From Anaeramoeba ignava (Eukaryota > Metamonada > Anaeramoebidae): a stretch of DNA of 64,000 nt. The translations under genes and the position numbers were made by a program. Positions 10,312 through 20,200 of this stretch are shown here, piece by piece (within the stretch, counting starts at the first letter, position 1; each line of letters starts with the position of its first letter). Below the pieces are notes generated by a model that was given only the letters and a program-made list of their open reading frames with translations, was not told the DNA's origin and made no database searches. The DNA lies in assembly GCA_028826165.1 (NCBI GenBank), contig JAPDFW010000143.1, positions 1-64,000 on the forward strand, given 5' to 3'.

Positions 10312-11672
10312 ATGACAGAAAACTTATGTATAGATTATTATTATTCATAATTAAAACAAAAATCAAAAAAAAAAAAAATTTAATCCAATCATTTTTACAA
10401 ATTAGTATCTCAACCTCTTATTGATAGCGAATATGAAAACAATTTTGATAATAATATTATTGGTGAAATTGAATATATAAATGATAACGAGTCAAAAACA
10501 TCAGACGATGACTTAAATATTTCTTCAGGAAATGATGATTTACTTTATCGAAATCCACGAAAATCGAGTTATAAAAAAATTGAATTTAAACCAAGTTTTT
10601 ATCGCAAATGGATTTACCCCCGATTTAACAAGGGTTTTATGAGTAACTTTATTACTTTTATGATCATGATTATTGGCTTTTTTCTTAAATATCTTTTGAG
10701 ACATAATAAAAGTAATTCAAAATCAATTGAAAAAATTTTTTTTAAATTAAATTAAATGAGAAAAATTTTTTTTGCTTTTTTTAATCAAAAAAAAATTGGA
10801 AAAAAAAAGATTCAGAAACACCACTTGATTATATTATTGCTTTTGGATTGTTTGGGTTTGCTGGAGGAATTACAAATTGGCTCGCAATCAAGATGTTATT
10901 TGATAAAGTTCCATTTCTTTATGGATCTGGTATTATTCCTCGAAAATTTAGAGAAATTCGTGAAACAATTAAAAATACAATTATGGCTTCTTTTTTTAAT
11001 AAGGTTTTTAACAATCCCAAAAAAAAAAAAATTTTTTTTTTCCTAAAATTTTTTTGATCCACTTTTTCTTTTTTCTTTTTTCTTTTTTAGAATTTCCTTA
11101 AAAATTATTTAGAAAACAAATTGAGTACTTTTATAAAATTATTTAGTATTGAAGATAAAATTAAACAAGTAAAAAAAAGCAATTTTATATTTTATCAACT
11201 TTCATTTTAAAATGAAGGATCAATTGAATAATAATTAAATTGACAAACATTTTTAAAATTTTCTAATGAAATGATATTTAAATAAACAACAAGTTAATTC
11301 AATCACCATCTGTTGATCATTTAATTGATCTTAAATTAGAAGAATTAAAACAAAGACCTGAAGGTAAAGTTTTATCGATGGTTGGTTTGGAGCCTGCAAA
11401 GCTCAAGCCTCTTATTCTGCCTTTTATTGGAGGTTTTGGAAATAGTTTATCACAAATTTCTGCAGATGCTTTTGGTGTTTCTGAAGTTTTTAATGCGGAA
11501 AATTTGAGAAAAGAAATTGATAATTTAATGACTGAAAAACTTAAAGAGTTAACCCCACAAGCTGTTAAAGCATTACTTGAAAAGATTCACATAGACATCA
11601 TTTTTTATTGTATGGGGAAATGTTTTTGGTGGCATCATTGGTATTATTTCTAAAGCTGCTCATTATTCTTGA
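10312..11672 (+). CDS. DUF445-family membrane protein, five exons
   Basis: Exons by splice sites and frame: 10312-10327, 10406-10711, 10810-11003, 11091-11168 and 11294-11672. The first ~75 residues are acidic and soluble (SQPLIDSEYENNFDNN). A membrane helix follows (FMSNFITFMIMIIGFFLKYL), then the hallmark of the family, GFAGGITNWLAIKMLF with IIPRKFREIRETI after it. A C-terminal helix reads VWGNVFGGIIGIISKAAHY once one T is removed from the T6 run at 11601-11606; as written the frame runs into an early TAA at 11651. DUF445 proteins (bacterial YjiN/YheB group) are inner-membrane proteins of unknown function. A copy with four GT-AG introns is genuinely nuclear. The frame break is probably a homopolymer error because the far side is conserved. 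Confidence 0.75.
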
Positions 11673-11799
11673 TTTCCAAAAAATTTTTTGCTTGAAATTT
11701 TTCTTTTAATTTAAAAGAAGATTTTTTTGTGTTCAAAATAAACGTTTTTTTTCTTTTTTGCAAATTAAATGATTTTTTTTTTCTTTTTTTTTGATTGAT

Positions 11800-13233
11800 T
11801 TATTTATCATTTTCTAAATTTTCCCAAATTGCAGAAAAAGGATCTTTTTTAAGAATTTTTTCATTCTCAATTTTTTCATTCTTTTCAATTTTTTCATTTT
11901 CAATTTTTGGGGTTTTTTGAATAATAACTTCATGATCAAGATCTATCAACATTTTATTTTCTTTATTTTCTTTATTTTGATTATTTTGATTATTTTCTTT
12001 TTTTTGATTATTTTTTTTCTTTTTCTCAATTATAATTATTTTTGGAAGATCTGTTGTTTTCATAACATCTTCCACTTTTTGAATTGGTGGAAAATCATCT
12101 TCTTCAAAATTTTTATACCATCTAATAAATAATTCACAAATAATTTAAAAAACAATCAACAATCAACATCAATATAATTTAAAATTATTATAAAATTAAA
12201 AAAATTTTTTTTCACTAACAATTTTTCAATATATTTTAATTGAATAAATTGTTCAATTTTTTTTCGATCTCCAGCTTTTGGAAATGGAAATTTTTCTTCT
12301 GTCCAATTTGCAAGATATTTTATTTTATCAACTCCATTTCCTCCTTGAATTAATTGATTTAATTCTTCAGAACTAAAAGTTGAAACACCAACACCTTTAA
12401 TTCTATGTGAAAAATGTCGACTAATAAACGTTTTGAATTGTTTGTTTTTTTTTAATAGATATTTTTTTTCAAAAAAATATTATTTTTCTTTTTTTTAATT
12501 CATACTGAATTCCACTACAAATTGTACAAACAAATGTTGCATAAGGAAAACAAACATATTGTGGACCCTAATTAAAAATCAAAATCAAAAAACAAGAATT
12601 GAATTTTGAATTTGAATTTGAATTTGAATTTGAATTTTGATTTTGATTTTGATTTTGATTTTGATTTTGAATTTGATTTTGATTTTGATTTTGATTTTGA
12701 TTTTGATTTTGATTTTGATTTTGATTTTGAATTTTAATTTAAATTTTGATTTTGATTTTGAATTTGAATTTTGAATTTGATTTTGAATTTGAATTTGAAT
12801 TTTAATTTGAATTTGAATTTGAATTTGAATTTGAATTTGAATTTGAATTTGATTTTGATTTTGATTTTGATTTTGAATTTGAATTTGATTTTGATTTTGA
12901 ATTTGATTTTGAATTTGAATTTTAATTTGAATTTGAATTTCAATTTGAATTTGATTTTTAATTTTGAATTTAAATTTCAATTTGATTTTGATTTTGATTT
13001 TGATTTTGAATTTTAATTTAAATTTTAATTTGTTTTGTTGTTTTGTTTTGTTTTGTTTTGTTTTGTTTTGTTTTGTTTTGTTTTGTTTTGTTTTGTTGTT
13101 TTGTTTTATTTTGTTTTGTCTTGTTTTGACAAACCAATTCTTGACAATTTGCACAAACAGAATTTTCTGGTTTTTTCATAAGTTTTTTTAAAATTATAGT
13201 AGATTTTCTTATATTATCTCTTTTATCTTGCAT
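11800..13233 (-). CDS. ArfGAP-domain GTPase-activating protein, four exons
   Basis: Exons on the minus strand: 13135-13233, 12506-12567, 12220-12420 and 11800-12121; phases fit and give 227 residues. Residues about 12-125 are an ArfGAP domain. The zinc finger is CxxC-x16-CxxC (CANC ... CTIC), followed by CSGIHR, which contains the invariant catalytic arginine, then [23 protein letters not shown] and [12 protein letters not shown]. The CSGIH|R motif is created by joining exons 2 and 3, strong support for the model. ArfGAPs stimulate GTP hydrolysis on Arf and control coat dynamics on Golgi or endosomal membranes. The C-terminal ~100 residues are charged, with lysine-, asparagine- and glutamate-rich stretches and no recognised domain. 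The first intron is 567 bases of satellite. Confidence 0.9.
12568..13134 (-). repeat. Satellite-filled intron 1 of the ArfGAP gene
   Basis: The intron has GT-AG borders and consists almost wholly of hexamers. On the plus strand these are ATTTGA and TTTTGA mixtures from about 12600 to 13010, then a distinct TTTTG pentamer block from about 13030 to 13120. Frames that stay open through it encode only two- or three-residue periodic strings and are not genes. Confidence 0.85.
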
Positions 13234-13328
13234 TATTATTTATTAATATTTAAAAAAAATGAAAAAAAATGAAAAGAAAATTTTTAAATTCATTTTTTTT
13301 CATTTTTCATTTTTTTTCATTTAAAAAA
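13234..13328. promoter_or_regulatory. Compact divergent promoter (ArfGAP / nitroreductase)
   Basis: Only 95 bases separate two divergent start codons. Near the ArfGAP start there are two ATGAAAAAAAATGAAAA units (13259-13275), and near the nitroreductase start there are TTCATTTTTTTTCAT and TTTTCAT units (13298-13322). Each gene therefore sees T-tract-plus-CAT on its own coding strand. This is the clearest case of the recurrent upstream element. Confidence 0.55.
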
Positions 13329-14000
13329 ATGCTTTCAAACAAATTACCATCAAATTATTTTTCAAAATTTTTCAATAATTTAATTTACAAACAAACAACA
13401 CAACAAACAAAAAAATTCTTTTCAGAAAAAACCGAAAAAAAAAATTTTGTTTTAGAAACAATTCAAAATCGAAGATCAACTAGAGCTTTTAAAAAAAATC
13501 AAGTTCCAAAAAAACAAATTGAAACAATAATAAATTCAGCACTTCTTTCCCCATCTTCGCGAAATCAGCAACCATGGAGAGCCCATATTGTTCGCAACGA
13601 AAAGTTATTGCGAGAAATAGGGACACATATCTATGATGAATTATCCCCACAAATTCCTCGTTTTTCTGAGCGAAAAAAGAAACTTAAGGTTTCAGAAACA
13701 GTTTTTTACGATGCTCCAACTGTCATCTTCATAACTATGGACAAATCTAGAGTTGTAACTGACAGATCCCAAATGGATATCGGTATCTTTCTCGGAATGC
13801 TCATTAATTCTGCCCAGTCATTGAAGATTGATTCTATTCCCATTGGAGTTATTTTGCGCAAACAAGATTATATTCATAAAAAATTATCTTTTAATGATAA
13901 TGAAGTTTTGAAAGTCGCTTTAGCTTTGGGTTATAAAGATCCTGAGAGGAATATTGTTGAAAAGAAAGATTTTCTGAGTGAGATTGAATGGGTTAAGTAA
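13329..14000 (+). CDS. Nitroreductase-family flavoprotein with N-terminal extension
   Basis: The start is taken at 13329 (MLSNKLPSNYF), after the T-rich leader; an in-frame ATG at 13269 lies inside the promoter tract. The protein has 223 residues. After a ~40-residue N-terminal segment rich in Lys, Ser, Asn and aromatic residues and poor in acids comes the nitroreductase core: QNRRSTRAFK and SPSSRNQQPWRAHI (FMN-binding), DIGIFLGMLINSAQSL, and LGYKDPERN near the end. The fold binds FMN and uses NAD(P)H to reduce nitro compounds or quinones. The extension could be a targeting peptide to a mitochondrion-related organelle (inference). The neighbouring 3' region is convergent with the large minus-strand gene. 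Confidence 0.88.
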   Translation: MLSNKLPSNYFSKFFNNLIYKQTTQQTKKFFSEKTEKKNFVLETIQNRRSTRAFKKNQVPKKQIETIINSALLSPSSRNQQPWRAHIVRNEKLLREIGTHIYDELSPQIPRFSERKKKLKVSETVFYDAPTVIFITMDKSRVVTDRSQMDIGIFLGMLINSAQSLKIDSIPIGVILRKQDYIHKKLSFNDNEVLKVALALGYKDPERNIVEKKDFLSEIEWVK

Positions 14001-14116
14001 TTTACTTGATTTTTGGAATGATTTTGTTCCACTTTTTAAACAAAATTTTTGCTTTTTTTAAAGAAAAATTTTTCCAATTATTTTTTATTCCAATTTTTGT
14101 TAATTTAAAAAGAAAA

Positions 14117-14172
14117 AGCCTTTAGATACATGTTTGTTTTAAAGAAAAATAAGCAAACATCACAAAAAGGCT
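14117..14172. other. Two-part inverted repeat between convergent genes
   Basis: AGCCTTT (14117-14123) pairs with AAAGGCT (14166-14172) and ATGTTTG (14130-14136) pairs with CAAACAT (14154-14160). The arms enclose short unpaired gaps and a 17-base loop. It lies between the 3' ends of the nitroreductase gene and the large minus-strand gene, so it could form a hairpin in either transcript. Its base composition stands out from the surrounding A/T tracts. Function unknown; 3'-end formation is one possibility. Confidence 0.45.
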
Positions 14173-14247
14173 AAGATTTATAATTTTTTTCAAAAAAAAA
14201 ACCAAATCTATTTTCATTTAATTTTAATCTATAATTTAATTTTAATT

Positions 14248-17200
14248 CTATTTTCTTTTTTTTAAATTTGTTTCTTGTTTCATTTTTAATTTTTCTTGAT
14301 GATTTAAAAAACAATCTTGACTACAATAAATTTTTGTTAAATTATTTGCTGGACAAAGTGGTCTTGTTAATAAAGTTCCACAATTAAAACATCTATACAA
14401 ATGTAATCCAATTCCTACTTCACAATTTTGTTTTCCAGATGAAAATTGTAATTCTGTATTTGAATTGAATTTATTTGAAATTGGAATTGGAATTGGATTT
14501 ATTTTTTCAATTAATTTTAATTCTTCAAAAAGAGGAACAAAATTAATTTTTTCTTTTTCTTTTTCTTTTTCTTTTTCTTTTTGAATTTGATTTTGATTTT
14601 GATTTTGATTTTGATTTTGATTTAAATTTTGATTTTGATTTTGATTTTGATTTTGATTTTGATTTTGATTTTGATTTTGATTTTGATTTTGATTTTGATT
14701 TTGATTTTGATTTTGAATTTGAATTTGATTTTGATTTTGATTTTGATTTTGATTTTGAATTTGATTTTGAATTTGATTTTGATTTTGATTTTGATTTTGA
14801 TTTTGATTTTGATTTTGATTTTGATTTTTGATTTGATTTTGATTTTGATTTAAATTTTGATTTTGATTTTGATTTTGATTTTGATTTTGATTTTGATTTT
14901 GATTTTGAATTTGAATATCTTTTTCAGTGATATTTTCAATTTCAAAAATTCTCACTTTTCTGTATTCTGCGGTCCAAAAAAATTTTTCATAATTAAAATC
15001 AGAAAAATTTGAGATTGATTTGAATTCAGGATTAATAGAAGTAAATTTAAAACAGTTTGAATTATCAATAATTTGAAAAAATTCACCATTTTTTAAAAGA
15101 ATTGAAGCAGTCATCATTTTTTGGTTAATTATAGAATTTCCCCATTTTGCTTCAACAAAATCTTCAGATGTTGCGAAATTACTAAGCTTCCAAAAATATT
15201 TTTGTTGTTCAATTGAATTTGTTTTATTTTTTTCATAAATATCAATAAGAACTGCTCCAATTCCATTTAGATTTAAATTTTCATTTGAATTTTCATTTAA
15301 ATTTTGATTTGAATTTTCATTTAAATTTTCATTTAGATTTTGATTTAAATTTTGATTTAAATTTAGATTTAAATTTTGATTTGAATTTTCATTTAAATTT
15401 TCATTTGAATTTTCATTTGAATTTTCATTTAGATTTTGATTTAAATTTTGATTTGAATTTTGATTTGAATTTAGATTTAAATTTTGATTTAAATTTTCAT
15501 TTGAATTTTCATTTGAATTTTCATTTAAATTTTGATTTGAATTTTGATTTAAATTTAGATTTAAATTTTGATTTAAATTTTGATTTGAATTTAGATTTAA
15601 ATTTTGATTTAAATTTTGATTTGAATTTTCATTTAAATTTTCATTTAAATTTTCATTTAAATTTTCATTTAAATTTTGATTTGAATTTTCATTTGAATTT
15701 TCATTTAAATTTTCATTTAAATTTTGATTTAAATTTTCATTTAAATTTTGATTTAAATTTTCATTTAAATTTTCATTTAAATTTTGATTTAAATTTTCAT
15801 TTAAATTTTGATTTGAATTTTCATTTAAATTTTGATTTAAATTTTGATTTAAATTTTCATTTAAATTTTCATTTAAATTTTCATTTAAATTTTGATTTGA
15901 ATTTTGATTTAAATTTTCATTTAAATTTAGATTTAAATTTTGATTTAAATTTTCATTTAAATTTTGATTTAAATTTTGATTTATATTTTGATTTAAATTT
16001 TCATTTAAATTTTCATTTAAATTTTCATTTAAATTTTGATTTAAATTTTGATTTATATTTTCATTTATATTTTCATTTAAATTTTCATTTATATTTTCAT
16101 TTAAATTTTCATTTATATTTTGATTTAAATTTTGATTTGAATTTTCATTTAAATTTTGATTTAAATTTTCATTTAAATTTTGATTTGAATTTTCATTTGA
16201 TTCAATTTGAAAAACAACTAGTGCTTTTCCATATGCTTTTTCTTCTGTATAAATTGTTGGATCTTCTGGATCCTTTGATGTTTTTTCTTTAATATTTGGA
16301 AATGAAATACAAAGTATTCTAACTTTTGTTGATAAATTATTATTATTATTTTGATTTTCATTTTGAATCAAAGAAGGAAATAATAATTTATGATGATATT
16401 TATATTTTGTAATAAAAACAGTCGGAACTGCACTTTCTTCAGATTCTCCTGAAGTTAAAGAACAATGATTTGCTCTTTTATACATTTGCTTAAAGTCTCT
16501 TAAGTTTTGAAATATTGCTCCTTTTTTGAGTTTTTTAGCTTTTTCATGAAGAATATTTTCATTTTCATTTTCATTTTTATTTTCATTTTTATTTTCATTT
16601 TGATTTTGATTTTGATTTTGATTTTGATTTTGATTTTGATTTTGATTTTGATTTAGATTTTCATTTTGATTTAGATTTTGATTTTGATTTTGATTTTGAT
16701 TTTGATTTAAATTTTGATTTTCATTTTGATTTTGATTTTGATTTTGATTTTGATTTTGATTTTGATTTTGATTTTGATTTTGATTTTGATTTTTGATTTT
16801 CATTTTGATTTTGATTTAAATTTTCATTTTTATTTTCATTTTGATTTTGATTTAGATTTTGATTTTGATTTTGATTTTGATTTTGATTTTGATTTTGATT
16901 TTCATTTTGATTTTGATTTAAATTTTCATTTTCATTTTCATTTTCATTTTGATTTTGATTTTGATTTTGATTTAAATTTTGATTTTGATTTTGATTTTGA
17001 TTTTGATTTTGATTTTCATTTTCATTTTGATTTTGATTTTGATTTTGATTTTCATTTTCATTTTGATTTTGATTTTCATTTGGATTTTGATTTTGATTTT
17101 GATTTTGATTTTGATTTTGATTTTGATTTTGATTTTGATTTTGATTTTGATTTTGATTTTCATTTGGATTTTGATTTTGATTTAAATTTTGATTTTGATT

Positions 17201-20200
17201 TAAATTTTGATTTTGATTTTGATTTTGATTTTGATTTTGATTTTGATTTTGATTTTCATTGAATTGTGATTCATAAAATCTTTTTAATTGTTCATCAAAA
17301 AAACGATTTTTTAATGGAAATGGTTGTAAATAATTCTGATCATATTTTTTATCAAGAGGAACAAATTCAGTACCCCTATAATAAAACTCTTGAGGAATAA
17401 GCTTCCACAAACAATAATCGGCAATTTCTTCATCATTCCAAGTTACAAAGTGATAATTTTTTCTGAATTTTCTAATATTTGGGAAATAAGGATGAGACCA
17501 AGTAAAATGATCATCAAGTTGTAGAGAATATTTTCCATAATTATTCTCAACATGAGTCATTTTTATAAATTCTCCAAATTTATTCCTTGCAGGTCCTAAA
17601 ATTGATAATGGACCTATTTGTCTTGGTTTAAAAGCAAATTCACCTTTTTCTATATAAAAAATAGAATCTTGGTTTTGATCAAATGAATTTTGAGCTTGAT
17701 GTAATAAATCATCAAATGATTGATCTTCCATTTTGTGAGAATTGGATAATTCAAATACGAAAACATATCCTTTAAATCTTGTTGGTAATGTAATTAAACA
17801 AAGGGAATCTGGTGAAAAACATGCATCTAAAATTGAAATGCTTTGATCATAAAATATAGGTTTCAATTTGAGTGGTGCTCCTGCCACAATTTCCCAAACT
17901 ACAAAACTTGATTTTCCTTTATAAATCATTCTGTCGACAATTAAAAATCTGAAATCTGATGAAATGGATATTTTTTTGGGTTGAATATATTGTAAATTTG
18001 CATCCTTGGCAAATTTTAATTTGTGGATATCAATAAATTTTTTCTCATCTACACCAAGATCTTTAATTTCAAATTCATTTCCCATGAAATTATCAACTAA
18101 ATTATTAAAAGAAGAATTTGATTCAATATTTTGATTTTTCTTTTTGAACAATTTTTTTTTTCATTTTATTTTGTTTTCTAACTTTTTTTAGAATAATGTC
18201 TTTCTTCTATATCAAATGGATAAAAATTATCAACAAGAGGATATATTCTCACTTCTCCTTTTAAGTTTATAATCATTATTATATCATCAAATCCTGGATT
18301 TTCTTCATCATATCTTAATAATACATGTGGAATATATTGTGAAAATATTACTTTTGATGAATGTCTTTCAAGAAATATAATTAAATTTTTGGGTTTTCCA
18401 AAAATATGTTTTTGATTTTGAATGATTTTCAGATTGTGTACCACAAGAATCTTTTTTAAGCTAATTTTAATTTATAATTTTATTTATAATTTTATTTATA
18501 ATTTAATTTATAATTTAATTTATAATTTTATTTATAATTTGATTTATATTTTTATTTATAATTTTATTTATAATTTTATTTATAATTTAATTTATAATTT
18601 AATTTATTATTTTATTTATAATTTAATTTATATTTTTATTTATAATTTTATTTATAATTTAATTAATAATTTAATTTATAATTTTATTTATAATTTAATT
18701 TATAATTTTATTTATAATTTAATTTATAATTTAATTTATATTTTTATTTATAATTTTATTTATAATTTTATTTATTAATTTTATTTATAATTTAATTTAT
18801 AATTTAATTTATAATTTAATTTATATTTTTATTTATAATTTTATTTATAATTTAATTTATATTTTTATTTATAATTTTTATTTATAATTTTTAATTTATA
18901 ATTTTGATTTATAATTTTATTTATAATTTTAATTTATAATTTTAATTTATAATTTTATTTATAATTTTATTTATAATTTTATTTATTAATTTTAATTTTA
19001 TTTTATAATTTTTTATTTATAATTTTATTTATAATTTAATTTATAATTTTTGATTTATAATTTTAATTTATGTTTTTATTTATAATTTTATTTTATAATT
19101 TTATTTTATAATTTAATTTATAATTTTAATTTTAATTTATAATTTAATTTATAATTTTTTATTTATAATTTTTTAATTTATAATTTTATTTTAATTTATA
19201 ATTTTATTTTATTTATTTTATTTATAATTTTAATTTATAATTTTATTTATAATTTTAATTTATAATTTTATTTATAATTTAATTTATAATTTTTATTTAT
19301 AATTTAATTTATATTTTTATTTATATTTTAATTTATAATTTTATTTATAATTTTATTTATATTTTAATTTATATATTTTTATTTATAATTTTATTTATAA
19401 TTTTTATTTATAATTTTATTTATAATTTTTAATTTATAATTTTAATTTTATTTTATTTATAATTTAATTTATAATTTTATTTATAATTTTATTTATAATT
19501 TATTTTATAATTTTTTTATTTATAATTTTAATTTATAATTTTAATTTATAATTTTATTTTTAATTTATAATTTTATTTATAATTTTAATTTATAATTTTA
19601 TTTATAATTTTAATTAATTTATATTTTAATTTTATAATTTAATTTATAATTTTATTTATAATTTAATTTATAATTTTATTTATAATTTTATTTATAATTT
19701 TATTTATAATTTTAATTTATAATTTAATTTATTATTTTATTTATAATTTTATTTATAATTTTGATTTATAATTTTATTTATAATTTTTATTTATAATTTA
19801 ATTTTATAATTTTAAATTTATAATTTTATTTTATAATTTTAATTTTATAATTTTTATTTATAATTTTATTTATAATTTTAATTTATAATTTTAATTTATA
19901 ATTTTATTTATAATTTTATTTATAATTTTAATTTATAATTTTAATTTATAATTTTAATTTATAATTTTAATTTATAATTTTAATTTATAATTTTATTTAT
20001 AATTTTATTTTATAATTTTTATTTATAATTTTATTTTATAATTTTAATTTTATAATTTTAATTTATAATTTTATTTATAATTTGTTTATAATTTTATTTA
20101 TAATTTTATTTATAATTTTGTTTTTATAATTTTAAATTTTTATTTATAATTTTGATTTATAATTTTATTTATAATTTTAATTTATAATTTAATTTATAAT

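Noticed and set aside
12585-13154. 189-residue minus-strand frame with Lys-Gln-Asn repeats
   Set aside because: Reads through ArfGAP intron 1; the exon joins that restore CANC...CTIC and CSGIHR show that this stretch is removed.
14117-14172. tRNA gene
   Set aside because: The inverted repeat has neither an acceptor-D-anticodon-T arrangement nor a GTTCRANNC-type B box. I found no convincing tRNA or rRNA by eye anywhere in the window.
15285-16292. 335-residue plus-strand frame of Asn-Phe-His/Asp-Leu repeats
   Set aside because: Antisense shadow of the coding repeat in the large minus-strand protein, whose flanking conserved sequence reads only on the minus strand.
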